Positions 42,350 through 51,560 are shown, counted from the stretch's first letter. The stretch is 60,563 nucleotides of DNA from Oscillospiraceae bacterium (GCA_900768995.1 CAAGEZ010000062.1:1-60563); one strand, 5' to 3'. The notes: generated by a model not told the origin, from the sequence alone. Translations and numbers: made by a program.

Positions 42350-42601
42350 TCACTTTTCGACAGCGTCCTTGTCCTGCTCCGCATCGAGAATTGAAATGGG
42401 TCTTGCGGGAACGATGGTGGAAATTGCGTGCTTGTAAACAAGCTCCTGCTTTCCGTCAGCGTCGATTATAACAGCATAGCTGTCAAAGCCCTTGACAACA
42501 CCTTTAAACTGGAAGCCGTTTGTGAGGATACAGGTAATGGGTATCCTTTCTTTTCTTGCCTGATTAAGGAAAACGTCCTGAAGATTTAACGCCTTGTTCA
42601 T
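42350..42601 (-). CDS. hfq: RNA chaperone Hfq
   Basis: Hexameric Sm-like RNA-binding protein. The 83 residues contain Sm1 (LNQARKERIPITCILTNG) with FQFKGVVKGFDSYAVII and Sm2 YKHAISTIVPAR, all typical. AAAGG directly abuts an ATG at 42610, so the second ATG (42601), 9 bp away, is chosen. It follows miaA by 105 bp, the conserved miaA-hfq order. The C-terminal tail is short and acidic. Confidence 0.95.
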   Translation of the reverse strand: MNKALNLQDVFLNQARKERIPITCILTNGFQFKGVVKGFDSYAVIIDADGKQELVYKHAISTIVPARPISILDAEQDKDAVEK

Positions 42602-42706
42602 TAAGATCATCCTTTCAAATTTATCTTCTGTTCTATCTGATATATCTGTTTTGCGTGATGAAAATAGGGATACAGAGCATACTGCTCCATATTCTTTTTA
42701 ATTATA

Positions 42707-43660
42707 TCACATAATTTCCGATTTGGCTACTATATTCAAGCAATTTGATATAATTCCGTCAAATTGTTCACTATTTGCCGTATCGACCCACTCAATTCGT
42801 ACATCTCGACGAAACCAAGTGAGCTGACGCTTGGCATACCGCCGTGATTCCTGCTTTATCCTGCCCACCGCATCGTCAAGAGAGCACTCCCCCTCAAAGT
42901 ATGGTATCATTTCCTTGAAGCCGATAGCATTGAACGCCGTGCGGAGCTTATATTTCTCATATACCTCCCGCACCTCGTTTTCAAGCCCCATTTCGATCAT
43001 CTTGTCCACCCTGCGGTCTATCCTGTCATAAAGCACCTGCCTGTCAAAGCAGGTAAGCCCTATCATACAGGGCTTATAGGGCGACTTGGTCTTTTTGCTG
43101 AGAGTGCGGTTTTCCTCACCCGTACGCCCCGACAAAAGGCACATCTCAATTGCCCTTATGACCCTTATAGCATTGTTCGGGTGAATGACCTCCGCCGCCT
43201 TCGGGTCAAGCGAGCGGAGCTTTTCGTGCATATATTCCTTACCCTTTTCAGCCGCCTCAGCCTCCAGCTCTTTTCTCAGGCTGTCATCGGAAACAATGTG
43301 GTCAAAGGAGATATTGTCGATAAGGGAATTGATGTAAAGCCCTGTGCCGCCGACAATTATCGGCATTTTTCCCCTGCTGTGAATGTCAGAGATACACTCC
43401 TTCGCCATTCGCACATAATCCGCCACGGAAAACTGCTCATCGGGTTCGAGAAAATCCATCATATGATGAGGAACGCCACGCATTTCCTCCTTGTCGGGCT
43501 TGGCAGTGGATATGGCAAGCCCCTTGTATATCTGCATAGAATCGGCAGAGACCACCTCGCCCCCAAGCCTGAGAGCAAGCTCTGCGCCCACCGCAGTCTT
43601 GCCCGAAGCCGTGGGGCCGCACACAACTATAACAGGTATCTTTTCCGTGAAATTATCCAT
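42707..43660 (-). CDS. miaA: tRNA dimethylallyltransferase (MiaA)
   Basis: Adds the isopentenyl group to A37 of tRNAs reading UNN codons. The P-loop GPTASGKTAVG is at residues 14-24, followed by VVSADSMQIYKGL near 35, DFLEPDEQFSVADY near 68, IVGGTGLYINSL near 100 and the C-terminal RYAKRQLTWFRRD near 282. The start shares a base with the mutL stop (TAATG). Usual mutL-miaA-hfq order. Confidence 0.97.
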   Translation of the reverse strand: MDNFTEKIPVIVVCGPTASGKTAVGAELALRLGGEVVSADSMQIYKGLAISTAKPDKEEMRGVPHHMMDFLEPDEQFSVADYVRMAKECISDIHSRGKMPIIVGGTGLYINSLIDNISFDHIVSDDSLRKELEAEAAEKGKEYMHEKLRSLDPKAAEVIHPNNAIRVIRAIEMCLLSGRTGEENRTLSKKTKSPYKPCMIGLTCFDRQVLYDRIDRRVDKMIEMGLENEVREVYEKYKLRTAFNAIGFKEMIPYFEGECSLDDAVGRIKQESRRYAKRQLTWFRRDVRIEWVDTANSEQFDGIISNCLNIVAKSEIM

Positions 43661-45864
43661 TAAACTATTCTCCTGAACTGCTTTTCAAGCTCCTTTTTGG
43701 TGAGCTTGAACATAACAGGTCTGCCGTGTGGGCAGTATCTTATCCTGTCGTCCGAAAGTATCTGGGACACAAGGTATTTCAGCTCCTCCGTGTCGGTGAT
43801 GTCATTCGCCCTTATTGCCCCGTGGCAGGCGATGGTGTGGTACATATCGTCAAGTATCTCGGGAAGAGGGTCGTGCCTGTGAGCCGCAAAATTCCGTGCA
43901 AGCTCATTAACAATAGTACCAGCATCGCTCTTTTCGAGCACCGTGGGAATGCCCTTGATGATGACCTTGGGAGCTTCCGCCTCCTCAATGTCAAAGCCAA
44001 GATCGGCGCATACACGAAGATTTTTCACCAGCGCATCATACTCCCCGTAATCCAGCACAAGCTCTTCGGGGATAAGGAGCTGCTGCGCCGTAAGGTGCTC
44101 CCTGCCCGTCCTCAGCCGCTCAAAGCGAATCCTTTCGTGAGCGGCGTGCTTGTCAACGATAAGTATGCCGTCCTCCAGCTCCGCAATGGCGTAATTCTTG
44201 AACGCCTCCCCGATGATTCGGAAAAATATCTCCTTTGGCGGCTCTTCCTCCTGCGCAGGCTTTTCAGGCTCCTTATGCTCCTCAAAAGCCGTGCTGCTTA
44301 TGTATTTGAACTCCTGCTTCGGCTGCTCGGAATGGAGATTTTCAATAGCGTCGCTGTCCGTGCTGTTTCCGTAGCCGCTCTGCAAATGCTGGGATATATC
44401 GGGCTTTACGGGTTCAGGCTCAGGTGCATTTACGGGAATATTTTCGCTCTCATTTTCTTTTTCGGAAACCATCTCGGATATGGCTTCCGCCTCATTATTG
44501 TTCGTTGCTCCAACCGTTTCTGCGGGCTTTACATCAGTATTTTCAGCCCCCGCCCAGGCAGCCTCCGCAGCGGCAACAGCCATTTCCATCTGCTCCTCCG
44601 CAGACCTGCCCTTTGCGCCCTCGAAGTCCCGTGGGATTTCCTCCACACGGATATTATGGTCATATCCCTCGCCGTTTTTCACCGCATTTATGCTTTCCCT
44701 GCGGGCAGTGTTGTCCCTGTCATCGGTGGAAACGGGTATCACCTTTTCGGTGTATTTCGATCTTGATGTCTCGTTAAGCGTTGTCTGAACGGGCTTCGGC
44801 GGGTCGGTGAATATGGGCATAGCATAATCCGCCTCGGTCTTGGGCTTTTTTTCAAGATTCATCTCAACGGGCTTGGTGTCCGCAAGAATGGCGTTTTTCA
44901 CCGCAAAATAAAGTGCGTCATAAATAAGCTTGTCATCGGAAAATCTAACCTCAGTCTTTGCAGGGTGAACGTTCACGTCCACGGTCTGGGGCGGTATCTC
45001 AAGAAAAATAACGCAGGCAGGAAATTTTCCCTCCATAATGCAGTTTCTGTAGGCTTCTTCAAGGGCGCTCATACAGGTAAGAGAGCGGACATATCTGCCG
45101 TTGATGAAAAAGTGCTGCATAGAGCGGTTTTTCCGTCCCCACAAGGGCTTTACGGTGTAGCCCGTCACGGAAATGCCCCCAAGCCTGTAATCAACGGGCA
45201 GCATAGACGCAGCAAATTCCTTTCCGAAAACGGAATATACTGCGGAATAAAGCCTGTTGTCTCCGGGGGTAAAAAGCTCCTGACGGTTGTTTCGGATAAA
45301 TCTGAATGATATTTCGGGGTGGGAAACAGCAATTTTGCTCACGATAGATGCAATGGCGTTGCCCTCGTACTTGTCCTGCTTCAAAAATTTCAGACGGGCA
45401 GGGACGTTGTAGAAAATATCCCTTATAATAATGGTAGTGCCGTCGGGACAGCCTGAACGCTCGATGAGCTTTTCCTCTGTGCCTTCGATAATGTAGTGAG
45501 TGCCGTACTCCTCGTCCTTTGTCTTGGTAATGACCTCGCACCTCGCCACTGCGCATATTGACGCAAGAGCCTCACCACGGAAGCCCAGCGTGAGTATCTT
45601 TGTAAGATCGTCCTTAACGCTCAGCTTGCTTGTGGCGTGGCGGAGAAATGCCACGGGAACGTCCTCGTGAGCCATACCGCAGCCGTTGTCGGTTATCCTT
45701 ATGTACGTGATGCCGCCCTGCTTTATCTCCACAGTGATCGCAGAAGCGCCGCTGTCGATAGAATTTTCCACAAGCTCCTTTATGACCGAGCTTGGGCGTT
45801 CTATGACCTCGCCTGCGGCAATAAGCTCTGAAAGCTCCTTGTCAAGCACGTGTACCCTTGGCAT
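43660..45864 (-). CDS. mutL: DNA mismatch repair protein MutL
   Basis: GHKL ATPase with endonuclease C-terminus. The N-terminal half has IAAGEVIERPSSVIKELVENS (as residues 11-31), DNGCGM near 59, the ATP lid GFRGEAL near 94 and the second domain to about 330. A long acidic, low-complexity linker (about 345-530) leads to the endonuclease domain with DKHAAHERIRFE near 570 (family motif DQHAxxExxxxE, here with Lys for Gln), ACHGAIRAND near 685 and CPHGRPVMF near 715. The 734-residue length reflects the linker. GGAAAGGA precedes the ATG. Confidence 0.95.
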   Translation of the reverse strand: MPRVHVLDKELSELIAAGEVIERPSSVIKELVENSIDSGASAITVEIKQGGITYIRITDNGCGMAHEDVPVAFLRHATSKLSVKDDLTKILTLGFRGEALASICAVARCEVITKTKDEEYGTHYIIEGTEEKLIERSGCPDGTTIIIRDIFYNVPARLKFLKQDKYEGNAIASIVSKIAVSHPEISFRFIRNNRQELFTPGDNRLYSAVYSVFGKEFAASMLPVDYRLGGISVTGYTVKPLWGRKNRSMQHFFINGRYVRSLTCMSALEEAYRNCIMEGKFPACVIFLEIPPQTVDVNVHPAKTEVRFSDDKLIYDALYFAVKNAILADTKPVEMNLEKKPKTEADYAMPIFTDPPKPVQTTLNETSRSKYTEKVIPVSTDDRDNTARRESINAVKNGEGYDHNIRVEEIPRDFEGAKGRSAEEQMEMAVAAAEAAWAGAENTDVKPAETVGATNNNEAEAISEMVSEKENESENIPVNAPEPEPVKPDISQHLQSGYGNSTDSDAIENLHSEQPKQEFKYISSTAFEEHKEPEKPAQEEEPPKEIFFRIIGEAFKNYAIAELEDGILIVDKHAAHERIRFERLRTGREHLTAQQLLIPEELVLDYGEYDALVKNLRVCADLGFDIEEAEAPKVIIKGIPTVLEKSDAGTIVNELARNFAAHRHDPLPEILDDMYHTIACHGAIRANDITDTEELKYLVSQILSDDRIRYCPHGRPVMFKLTKKELEKQFRRIV

Positions 45865-45885
45865 TTTTTATCATTCCTTTCCGTA

Positions 45886-48510
45886 TCAATTAAGCATATC
45901 GCAAAGCTCCTGCAATAAAAGCAGAGCATCTCTCGGCGAATATTCGTCGGGATTTGTTTTTCTTAGCCTTGAAAGCACCTGCTCCTCCTTCATCGAACCG
46001 AAGGATATCTGCTGCTCCTCCTCTTTTTTCACGGGAGCAGCACCCGATGCATATTTCTCAGCCTCCATATCCGCAAGAAGCTCCTTTGCCCTTGCAACGA
46101 CCCCCTTGGGAAGTCCTGCAAGCTTTGCGACCTCAATGCCGTAGCTGTCGTCAACGCCGCCCTCGACAATCTTTCTGAGGAACTTTATGCTCTCGCCGTA
46201 TTTCTTCACCGCAACGCTGTAATTCTTAACTCCCTCGACCCTGCCCTCAAGCCCGATAAGCTCGTGGTAATGGGTGGCAAAAAGGGTCTTGCAGCCTATT
46301 TTTTTCTTGTTGGCGATATATTCCGCCACAGCCGTTGCAATGCTTATTCCGTCAAAGGTGGACGTACCTCTTCCCACCTCGTCAAGGATAACAAGGCTCT
46401 GCCTGGTGGCGTGCTTCAGAATTTCGGCGACCTCGCTCATCTCCACCATAAAGGTAGACTGACCCGCCGTAAGGTCATCGGACGCACCCACACGGGTGAA
46501 TATCCTGTCGGCAATGGATATCCTTGCGCTGTCGGCAGGCACAAAGCAGCCTATCTGCGCCATAAGCACGATAAGGGCGGTCTGCCTCATAAATGTGGAT
46601 TTACCCGCCATATTGGGTCCCGTGATTATCGCCATTCTGCGGCTGTCGGTGTCAAGGTAAACGTCATTGGGGACATACATCTCCCCTGTTATCATCTGCT
46701 CAACAACAGGGTGTCTGCCGCCCTTGATGTCAAGAGTTCCGTCAAGGACGATATCGGGCTTCACATAGCGGTTTCTCATAGACACCTCCGCAAAGGAGCA
46801 GAGCACGTCAAGAGCTGCCGCCGCCTGAGCAGTTTCCTGAACCTCGGTGAGCCTTGAACCGATAAAATCCCTTACCTCCGCAAAGATCTCCGCTTCCATA
46901 ACGAGAGTTTTCTCGCTTGCTCCCGAAATTTCCTCCTCAGCCTTTTTCAGCTCGTCGGTGATGAATCGCTCACAGTTTGCAAGGGTCTGCTTGCGGATAT
47001 ATTCAGGGGGAACAAGGTCATAATAGGACTTTGTGACCTCAATGTAATATCCGAAAACACGGTTGTAGCCGATTTTCAGATTTTTGATGCCCGTTTTTTC
47101 CTTTTCCCTGTTTTCGATATCGTCGATAATTCCCCTGCCGTTCTTGATTATCCCCCTGAGCCTGTCAAGCTCAGGATTAAAGCCGTCCTTGATAACTCCC
47201 CCGTCCTTGACCAGCGGCGGCGGATCATCGGTTATGGCATTATCAACCAGTGCCGCAATCTCTTTCAGCTCGTGTATCCTGCTTTCAAGTCCCTTTAATA
47301 GAGCCGTGCGGCAGTTTGCGATAAGGGACTTGATAAGGGGCATCTGCTCCGCAGTTTTCGCAAGAGCCTTAACATCTCTCGGTGTGGCAGTCTTGTAGAC
47401 CACTCTCGTCATAAGGCGTTCAAGGTCATAAACGCCCTCTAAGGCATCTCCAAGCTCCCCCTGCATAACAGGATCATTGTACAGCTCCTCAACAGCATCA
47501 AGCCTGTCGATAATTGCGGCAGGCTTTAAAAAGGGCTGCTCGATGTAGGATTTGAGCAGTCGCTTGCCCATAGATGTCCTTGTGCGGTCAAGCACCCATA
47601 TAAGACTTCCACGGCGTTCCTTGTTCCGAAGCGTTTCCGTCAGTTCAAGATTTCGCCTTGCTGTCAGGTCGATTTCCATAAACCGCTTGTCCGAGCAGGT
47701 CACAAGCTCAGTAAATCTTCCAACCGCCGCACGCTGGGTATCGCTTATGTAATAGAAAAGTCCGCACAAAGCCGCCACGGAGCAGTCATCATTTTCATCA
47801 ACATTCATATCCGAAAGGCTCTCCGCCGAGAACTGGGCAAGGAGGGTTCCAAGATGAAGTGAGCGGTCAAATTTGTCATCTTCGAGAACAGTTTCCGTAA
47901 GCTCCATTCTCGTTCGGATAAAGTCTATCACCTGACTGAGCTTTTTTGCTTCCGTATTGACAAGCAGCTCCGCAGGGGCAAAGCGGGATATCTCGTTTAT
48001 TACAGCTTCGGACAGCTCCGTTTCGCTTCTGTCCTTATAAATAAACAGCTCCGCCGTGCCCGTGGAAATATCCGCAAAGCAAATTGACGCCGCTCCCCCG
48101 TTTACGTAAAGTGCAGCGATGAAATTGTTCTTGGAATCGTCAAGAAGATTGCTCTCGGTCAGCGTACCGGGAGTAACAATGCGGATAACGTCACGCTTCA
48201 CAAGCCCCTTCACAAGCTTCGGATCCTCCATCTGCTCGCAGATAGCCACCCTGTAGCCAAGGTCAATAAGCTTTTTTATGTAGATCTCAGCGCTGTGGTA
48301 GGGAATGCCGCACATAGGGGCACGCTCCTCCTGTCCGCAGTCCCTGCCCGTAAGAGTAAGCTCCAGAGCCTTCGAGACCACTACAGCGTCATCAAAAAAC
48401 ATTTCGTAAAAATCTCCCAGGCGGAAGAAAACGATGTGTCCGGGATACTTGTCCTTGACATCGAAATACTGCTGCATCATAGGAGAAAGAGTGCTGCGGT
48501 CAACGTTCAT
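45886..48510 (-). CDS. mutS: DNA mismatch repair protein MutS
   Basis: Mismatch recognition ATPase of 874 residues. The mismatch-reading Phe-X-Glu is in FFRLGDFYEMFFDDA near residue 28-42, then connector, lever and clamp domains, Walker A GPNMAGKSTFMRQ near 610 and Walker B LVILDEVGRGTSTFDG near 685, with a C-terminal helical tail. The ATG at 48510 gives the usual N-terminus (TLSPMMQQYFDVK); an in-frame ATG at 48564 is less likely. It follows the ylbF-like gene by 111 bp and precedes mutL by 21 bp. Confidence 0.96.
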   Translation of the reverse strand: MNVDRSTLSPMMQQYFDVKDKYPGHIVFFRLGDFYEMFFDDAVVVSKALELTLTGRDCGQEERAPMCGIPYHSAEIYIKKLIDLGYRVAICEQMEDPKLVKGLVKRDVIRIVTPGTLTESNLLDDSKNNFIAALYVNGGAASICFADISTGTAELFIYKDRSETELSEAVINEISRFAPAELLVNTEAKKLSQVIDFIRTRMELTETVLEDDKFDRSLHLGTLLAQFSAESLSDMNVDENDDCSVAALCGLFYYISDTQRAAVGRFTELVTCSDKRFMEIDLTARRNLELTETLRNKERRGSLIWVLDRTRTSMGKRLLKSYIEQPFLKPAAIIDRLDAVEELYNDPVMQGELGDALEGVYDLERLMTRVVYKTATPRDVKALAKTAEQMPLIKSLIANCRTALLKGLESRIHELKEIAALVDNAITDDPPPLVKDGGVIKDGFNPELDRLRGIIKNGRGIIDDIENREKEKTGIKNLKIGYNRVFGYYIEVTKSYYDLVPPEYIRKQTLANCERFITDELKKAEEEISGASEKTLVMEAEIFAEVRDFIGSRLTEVQETAQAAAALDVLCSFAEVSMRNRYVKPDIVLDGTLDIKGGRHPVVEQMITGEMYVPNDVYLDTDSRRMAIITGPNMAGKSTFMRQTALIVLMAQIGCFVPADSARISIADRIFTRVGASDDLTAGQSTFMVEMSEVAEILKHATRQSLVILDEVGRGTSTFDGISIATAVAEYIANKKKIGCKTLFATHYHELIGLEGRVEGVKNYSVAVKKYGESIKFLRKIVEGGVDDSYGIEVAKLAGLPKGVVARAKELLADMEAEKYASGAAPVKKEEEQQISFGSMKEEQVLSRLRKTNPDEYSPRDALLLLQELCDMLN

Positions 48511-48547
48511 TTTCCGACCATTCCTTTTCTTTTGCTTTTCGGATATC

Positions 48548-48579
48548 ATACCGCACAAAGTCACAGCTCTGTGCGGTAT
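48548..48579. other. Perfect 10-bp hairpin between ylbF-like and mutS
   Basis: ATACCGCACA (48548-48557) pairs with TGTGCGGTAT (48570-48579), loop of 12. No T run follows on the minus strand, so an RNA processing or stability hairpin is more likely than a terminator. Confidence 0.6.
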
Positions 48580-48621
48580 GCATTTAAGTTATTGGATTTT
48601 ATCAGTGGCAGCAACTGTTCA

Positions 48622-49032
48622 TCAGTGGCAGCCGCCGCAGGTGGAGCAGCTTCCTGTGCAGGAAACGGGGTTAGTCTCGGGGCAGGTCATAGGGTCCTCA
48701 CCGTTTGCGGCGCAGGTAATGATATAGTTGATGCTCTCGAGAATGCCGTCCATATCGGACTTAGCGTTCTCAAACGCCATCATATGAGGATTTGTAACAA
48801 CAGCGGCGTAAAGTCTGTTCAGGTCATTGTTAAGAGCAGTGATGGTGTCGGTGTTCTTGTCCTCCTTAGCCATCTCGGTGTTAAGCTCCATTTTCTTTAC
48901 GTTAAAATCGGTGATGTTCTTCTGGAGCTCCCCGTCCTTGTCATTTGCAAGCTTTGCAGCAGCATATGCATTATATCTCTGATCCTCCTGAAGTGCCTTT
49001 CCCAGTGCTCTTGCAGCTTCGATAACGTTCAT
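48622..49032 (-). CDS. YlbF/YmcA-family protein with cysteine-rich tail
   Basis: The 136-residue protein is mostly helical (MNVIEAARALGKALQEDQRY, then ITDFNVKKMELNTEMAKED) as in the YlbF/YmcA family, whose Bacillus members form a complex with YaaT that affects RNase Y activity. The C-terminus has a run of cysteines (TCPETNPVSCTGSCSTCGGCH, residues 116-136), suggesting a metal or Fe-S site. AAAGG lies 10 bp before the ATG. It has a strong promoter and heads the string leading into mutS. Downstream of the stop the sequence CTGCCACTGA is repeated. Confidence 0.85.
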   Translation of the reverse strand: MNVIEAARALGKALQEDQRYNAYAAAKLANDKDGELQKNITDFNVKKMELNTEMAKEDKNTDTITALNNDLNRLYAAVVTNPHMMAFENAKSDMDGILESINYIITCAANGEDPMTCPETNPVSCTGSCSTCGGCH

Positions 49033-49092
49033 TTTAAAACAACCTTTCTATGATAAATCATTAGTATTACTATCCTTTGACAGTTAAGATTT

Positions 49093-49121
49093 ATTATACC
49101 ACAAAAATCGTTTTTTGTCAA
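49093..49121 (-). promoter_or_regulatory. Promoter of the ylbF-like/mutS gene string
   Basis: On the minus strand: TTGACA (49116-49121), 17-bp spacer, TATAAT (49093-49098). Both hexamers are perfect. Confidence 0.88.
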
Positions 49122-49131
49122 ATGTAACAGG

Positions 49132-49170
49132 ATAAAAAAAGTACAGTTCAAAGCAAGCCGAACTGTACTC
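49132..49170 (-). terminator. Terminator after the AraC-type gene
   Basis: On the minus strand AGTACAGTTC (49160-49169) pairs with GAACTGTACT (49140-49149) and runs into seven T residues (49134-49140). Confidence 0.92.
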
Positions 49171-49175
49171 AAAAG

Positions 49176-49970
49176 TCAAAGCTGTCTGCGATACTGAGTG
49201 GGTGTTCTCCCCACCCTGTCCTTGAACTGCCTCATAAAATTAAATTCATTTGAATAGCCGCACCGTGACGCTATTTCCGCAACCGTAAGGTCGGTGGAGG
49301 AAAGCAGCCTTTTTGCCCTCTCAAGCCTGCCGTTTATAACATCGCACGTAACGCTGACCCCGAACATCTTCCTGTAAAGATGCTGAAAACCCGAGCGGCT
49401 CATATTCACATATCCCGCCATTTCATCAATTGTCATAACTCTTTCGGGGCTTGTGTGGATAATGGTGCGAAGCTGTGTCATACGGTGGTTTTTCTCCATA
49501 AAAAGCTTCGAGGATATCTGTGTCCCCGAGCGAATGAGCCTGCTCACCGTGAGAAGCAGTATCTCCGTGTAATGCCGCTCAATGTCGCTGTGGAGCGGCT
49601 CGGCGGAATAATGCTCAAAGGCAAGGATATGCACGATGTGGGACACCGTTTCCGTGTCGCCCAGATAAACAGGCTCATTCACAGGAATGTGCAGCTCCTC
49701 AAAGCGTCCCACGGTCTTTTCGTCCGCCCCGAAATATATCCAGTCATCGGTGTATGTGTCACCTGCAGCGCAGTATCGGCAGGGCGTTTCGGGGGAGATC
49801 ACAATAAACGAGTTTTCCCGAACATCATATTTTTTCCCGCCCAGCACAAAGCTTGCAGGGGTCTTGATTATGAGCATAAGCCAGCAGCCCACGCCGTTTG
49901 GTCTGTCCATAACAAAGTCCGACCCGTGACTGTAATTGTAGCCTATAGTTCCGATATCCAGACAGCTCAC
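49176..49970 (-). CDS. AraC-family transcriptional regulator
   Basis: The 264-residue protein has an N-terminal cupin-like sensing domain (FVLGGKKYDVRENSFIVISPETPCRY near residue 40-65) and a C-terminal double helix-turn-helix (MTIDEMAGYVNMSRSGFQHLYRK and DLTVAEIASRCGYSNEFNFMRQFK, about 180-250) ending in GRTPTQYRRQL. The apparent start is GTG at 49970, directly after a G6 run that leaves little room for a ribosome binding site. It follows the GH43 gene by 50 bp, with its own promoter; control of the neighbouring hydrolase genes is the natural inference. Confidence 0.9.
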   Translation of the reverse strand: MSCLDIGTIGYNYSHGSDFVMDRPNGVGCWLMLIIKTPASFVLGGKKYDVRENSFIVISPETPCRYCAAGDTYTDDWIYFGADEKTVGRFEELHIPVNEPVYLGDTETVSHIVHILAFEHYSAEPLHSDIERHYTEILLLTVSRLIRSGTQISSKLFMEKNHRMTQLRTIIHTSPERVMTIDEMAGYVNMSRSGFQHLYRKMFGVSVTCDVINGRLERAKRLLSSTDLTVAEIASRCGYSNEFNFMRQFKDRVGRTPTQYRRQL

Positions 49971-49988
49971 CCCCCGAATGATACATAA

Positions 49989-50017
49989 ATTATATCATAT
50001 CGGGGGGCATTTTTCAA
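49989..50017 (-). promoter_or_regulatory. Promoter of the AraC-type gene
   Basis: On the minus strand: TTGAAA (50012-50017), 17-bp spacer, TATAAT (49989-49994). The -35 lies just inside the gap after the GH43 stop. Confidence 0.75.
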
Positions 50018-50020
50018 CCG

Positions 50021-51361
50021 TTATTTCATAAATACAAATTCCGAAAGCTCAAAAAGGCTTCTGTCCTTAAAATAATCGGCAGTCCAGCCGCTGTAATCTG
50101 TGGATATCTTAAAATACACAGCGTGCCTGCCCGTAACAGCCTTTACGACAGTTCTCACAATGCCGCCGTTCTGCCCGATGCCGCAGACGCCGATCTCCTC
50201 ATCGTCCGCAAAAATATGCATATGACAGTCGCAGCCCATACCGTTCACCTTTGCGGCAAATTCCATAGTTTTGCTTGAAAAGTCCTCGCCGAACTCATAG
50301 TATTTGTAGCCGATAACATCGCCGTCGTGAATATTCATAACGCACCTGTCAAACACATTCCTCTCGGTGATGAACGCCTTCCCTTTAAGCACGCAGGCAG
50401 CGTCAGCAGGAGTTATCTCATAGGGGTCAAGGCTATCCTCAAAGCCGAGGGAGGTCATCTCAACAGTAGGGATAGTTCCGTCGGGGAGAATTTCGATCTT
50501 CTCAACGCAGCCCCTCCTTGACATAATAGTGCCGTTGGTCATACGGTGGTAGAAAACATACCACTGACCGTTTATGCATACCACGGAACCGTGGTTGTTT
50601 CCTCCGGGATAATCAACGCCGTTGTCAACGATATATCCACGGTAGGTAAAGGGTCCCGTGGGGCTGTCCGAGGTGGCATATGCAAGGCGGCTGCCACGCT
50701 TGGGGGAATATATCATATAATAAACGCCGTTTATTTTTCTGGGTGAGCAGGCTTCAAAGAAAAGCTTTTCCTTTTCGTCAAAGCCGCCCTCGGAGGTTTC
50801 CCTGCAGGGAATAAAATGCTCGATGCAGCTGCCGTCGATTATTTCGTACATATTGTCGCTGTTCACTTCCGCAAGGAATGAGCGCTCAAAGCCGCAGTAA
50901 ATATATGTCCTGCCGTCATCGTCCACAAGCACGCCCGGGTCAATGAACCAGCCGTTGCAGCAAACCTCATCGGGAATGGTGTATTTGTATTTTGAAACGA
51001 GCTTAAAGGGTCCCTCGGGTCTGTCGCTGACAGCCACGCAGCCTTTGGCATTCACAATGTATGCGAAAAGATAGTATTTCCCGTCCTTTCCCTGAACCAC
51101 ATCGGGAGCGAAAAGCTGAGTGTTGTCGCTGTTCCAGTCAATGTCGGAGGGGTGGTCACGGTCAGCCTTGGTATGGAAAATGTCACCGTGGCATACCCAT
51201 TTGTTAAGGTCGGAAAGAGGTGCGCTCCAGCATTTTAAAACGAAGTCGCAGAAGCTGTCGGAGCCTGCCCTGTCGTGGGAGCCGTAAACATATATCCTGT
51301 CGCCGAAAACTCTCGGCTCGCCGTCGGGAATGTATTCGTATTTGGGAAGATATGGATTCAT
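50021..51361 (-). CDS. GH43-family glycosidase (xylosidase/arabinofuranosidase type)
   Basis: The 446-residue protein has a five-bladed GH43 domain: MNPYLPKYEYIPDGEPRVFGDRIYVYGSHD at the start with the conserved early aspartates, LFAPDVVQGKDGKYYLFAY near 85, IDPGVLVDDDGRTYIYCG near 143 and FFEACSPRKINGVYY near 200 (the glutamate acid). The last 120 or so residues look like a beta-sandwich, perhaps a CBM6-type module. No signal peptide, so it would act on imported oligosaccharides. AAAGGA precedes the ATG. It lies downstream of the secreted GH5 gene and upstream of the AraC gene on the same strand. Confidence 0.9.
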   Translation of the reverse strand: MNPYLPKYEYIPDGEPRVFGDRIYVYGSHDRAGSDSFCDFVLKCWSAPLSDLNKWVCHGDIFHTKADRDHPSDIDWNSDNTQLFAPDVVQGKDGKYYLFAYIVNAKGCVAVSDRPEGPFKLVSKYKYTIPDEVCCNGWFIDPGVLVDDDGRTYIYCGFERSFLAEVNSDNMYEIIDGSCIEHFIPCRETSEGGFDEKEKLFFEACSPRKINGVYYMIYSPKRGSRLAYATSDSPTGPFTYRGYIVDNGVDYPGGNNHGSVVCINGQWYVFYHRMTNGTIMSRRGCVEKIEILPDGTIPTVEMTSLGFEDSLDPYEITPADAACVLKGKAFITERNVFDRCVMNIHDGDVIGYKYYEFGEDFSSKTMEFAAKVNGMGCDCHMHIFADDEEIGVCGIGQNGGIVRTVVKAVTGRHAVYFKISTDYSGWTADYFKDRSLFELSEFVFMK

Positions 51362-51382
51362 TTTGTTTTCCTTTCATATGCA

Positions 51383-51421
51383 CCGAAAAACTGTTCGCAA
51401 TAAATACGGACAGTTTTTCGG
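51383..51421. terminator. Perfect 12-bp hairpin between GH5 and GH43
   Basis: CCGAAAAACTGT (51383-51394) pairs perfectly with ACAGTTTTTCGG (51410-51421), 22 bp upstream of the GH43 start. The A5/T5 runs are inside the stem, so it may act as a weak terminator or an mRNA processing hairpin. Confidence 0.55.
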
Positions 51422-51441
51422 GGAGAATTTGGGGAGAATTT
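51420..51441. repeat. 11-bp tandem duplication
   Basis: GGGGAGAATTT occurs twice back to back (51420-51430 and 51431-51441), next to the hairpin upstream of GH43. Probably a replication slip, or a binding site pair. Confidence 0.6.
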
Positions 51442-51560
51442 GAAGAATTTAAGAAAGCTTACAGCTTTGCTATCTGATCGTTTGCATCATTCACGCCCTC
51501 GGGATTTCCAGCACCCTTGCAGAGGTTGCAGCAGTCTATCCGGCATTGTAATAATGCTTG

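Noticed and set aside
43726..44766. Plus-strand open frame of 346 codons opposite mutL
   Set aside because: It mirrors the mutL linker and endonuclease domain and has no credible start or family resemblance.
48601..48640. Repeated ATCAGTGGCAGC near the ylbF-like stop as a regulatory repeat
   Set aside because: Two copies 20 bp apart overlapping the stop codon are better explained as a small local duplication.
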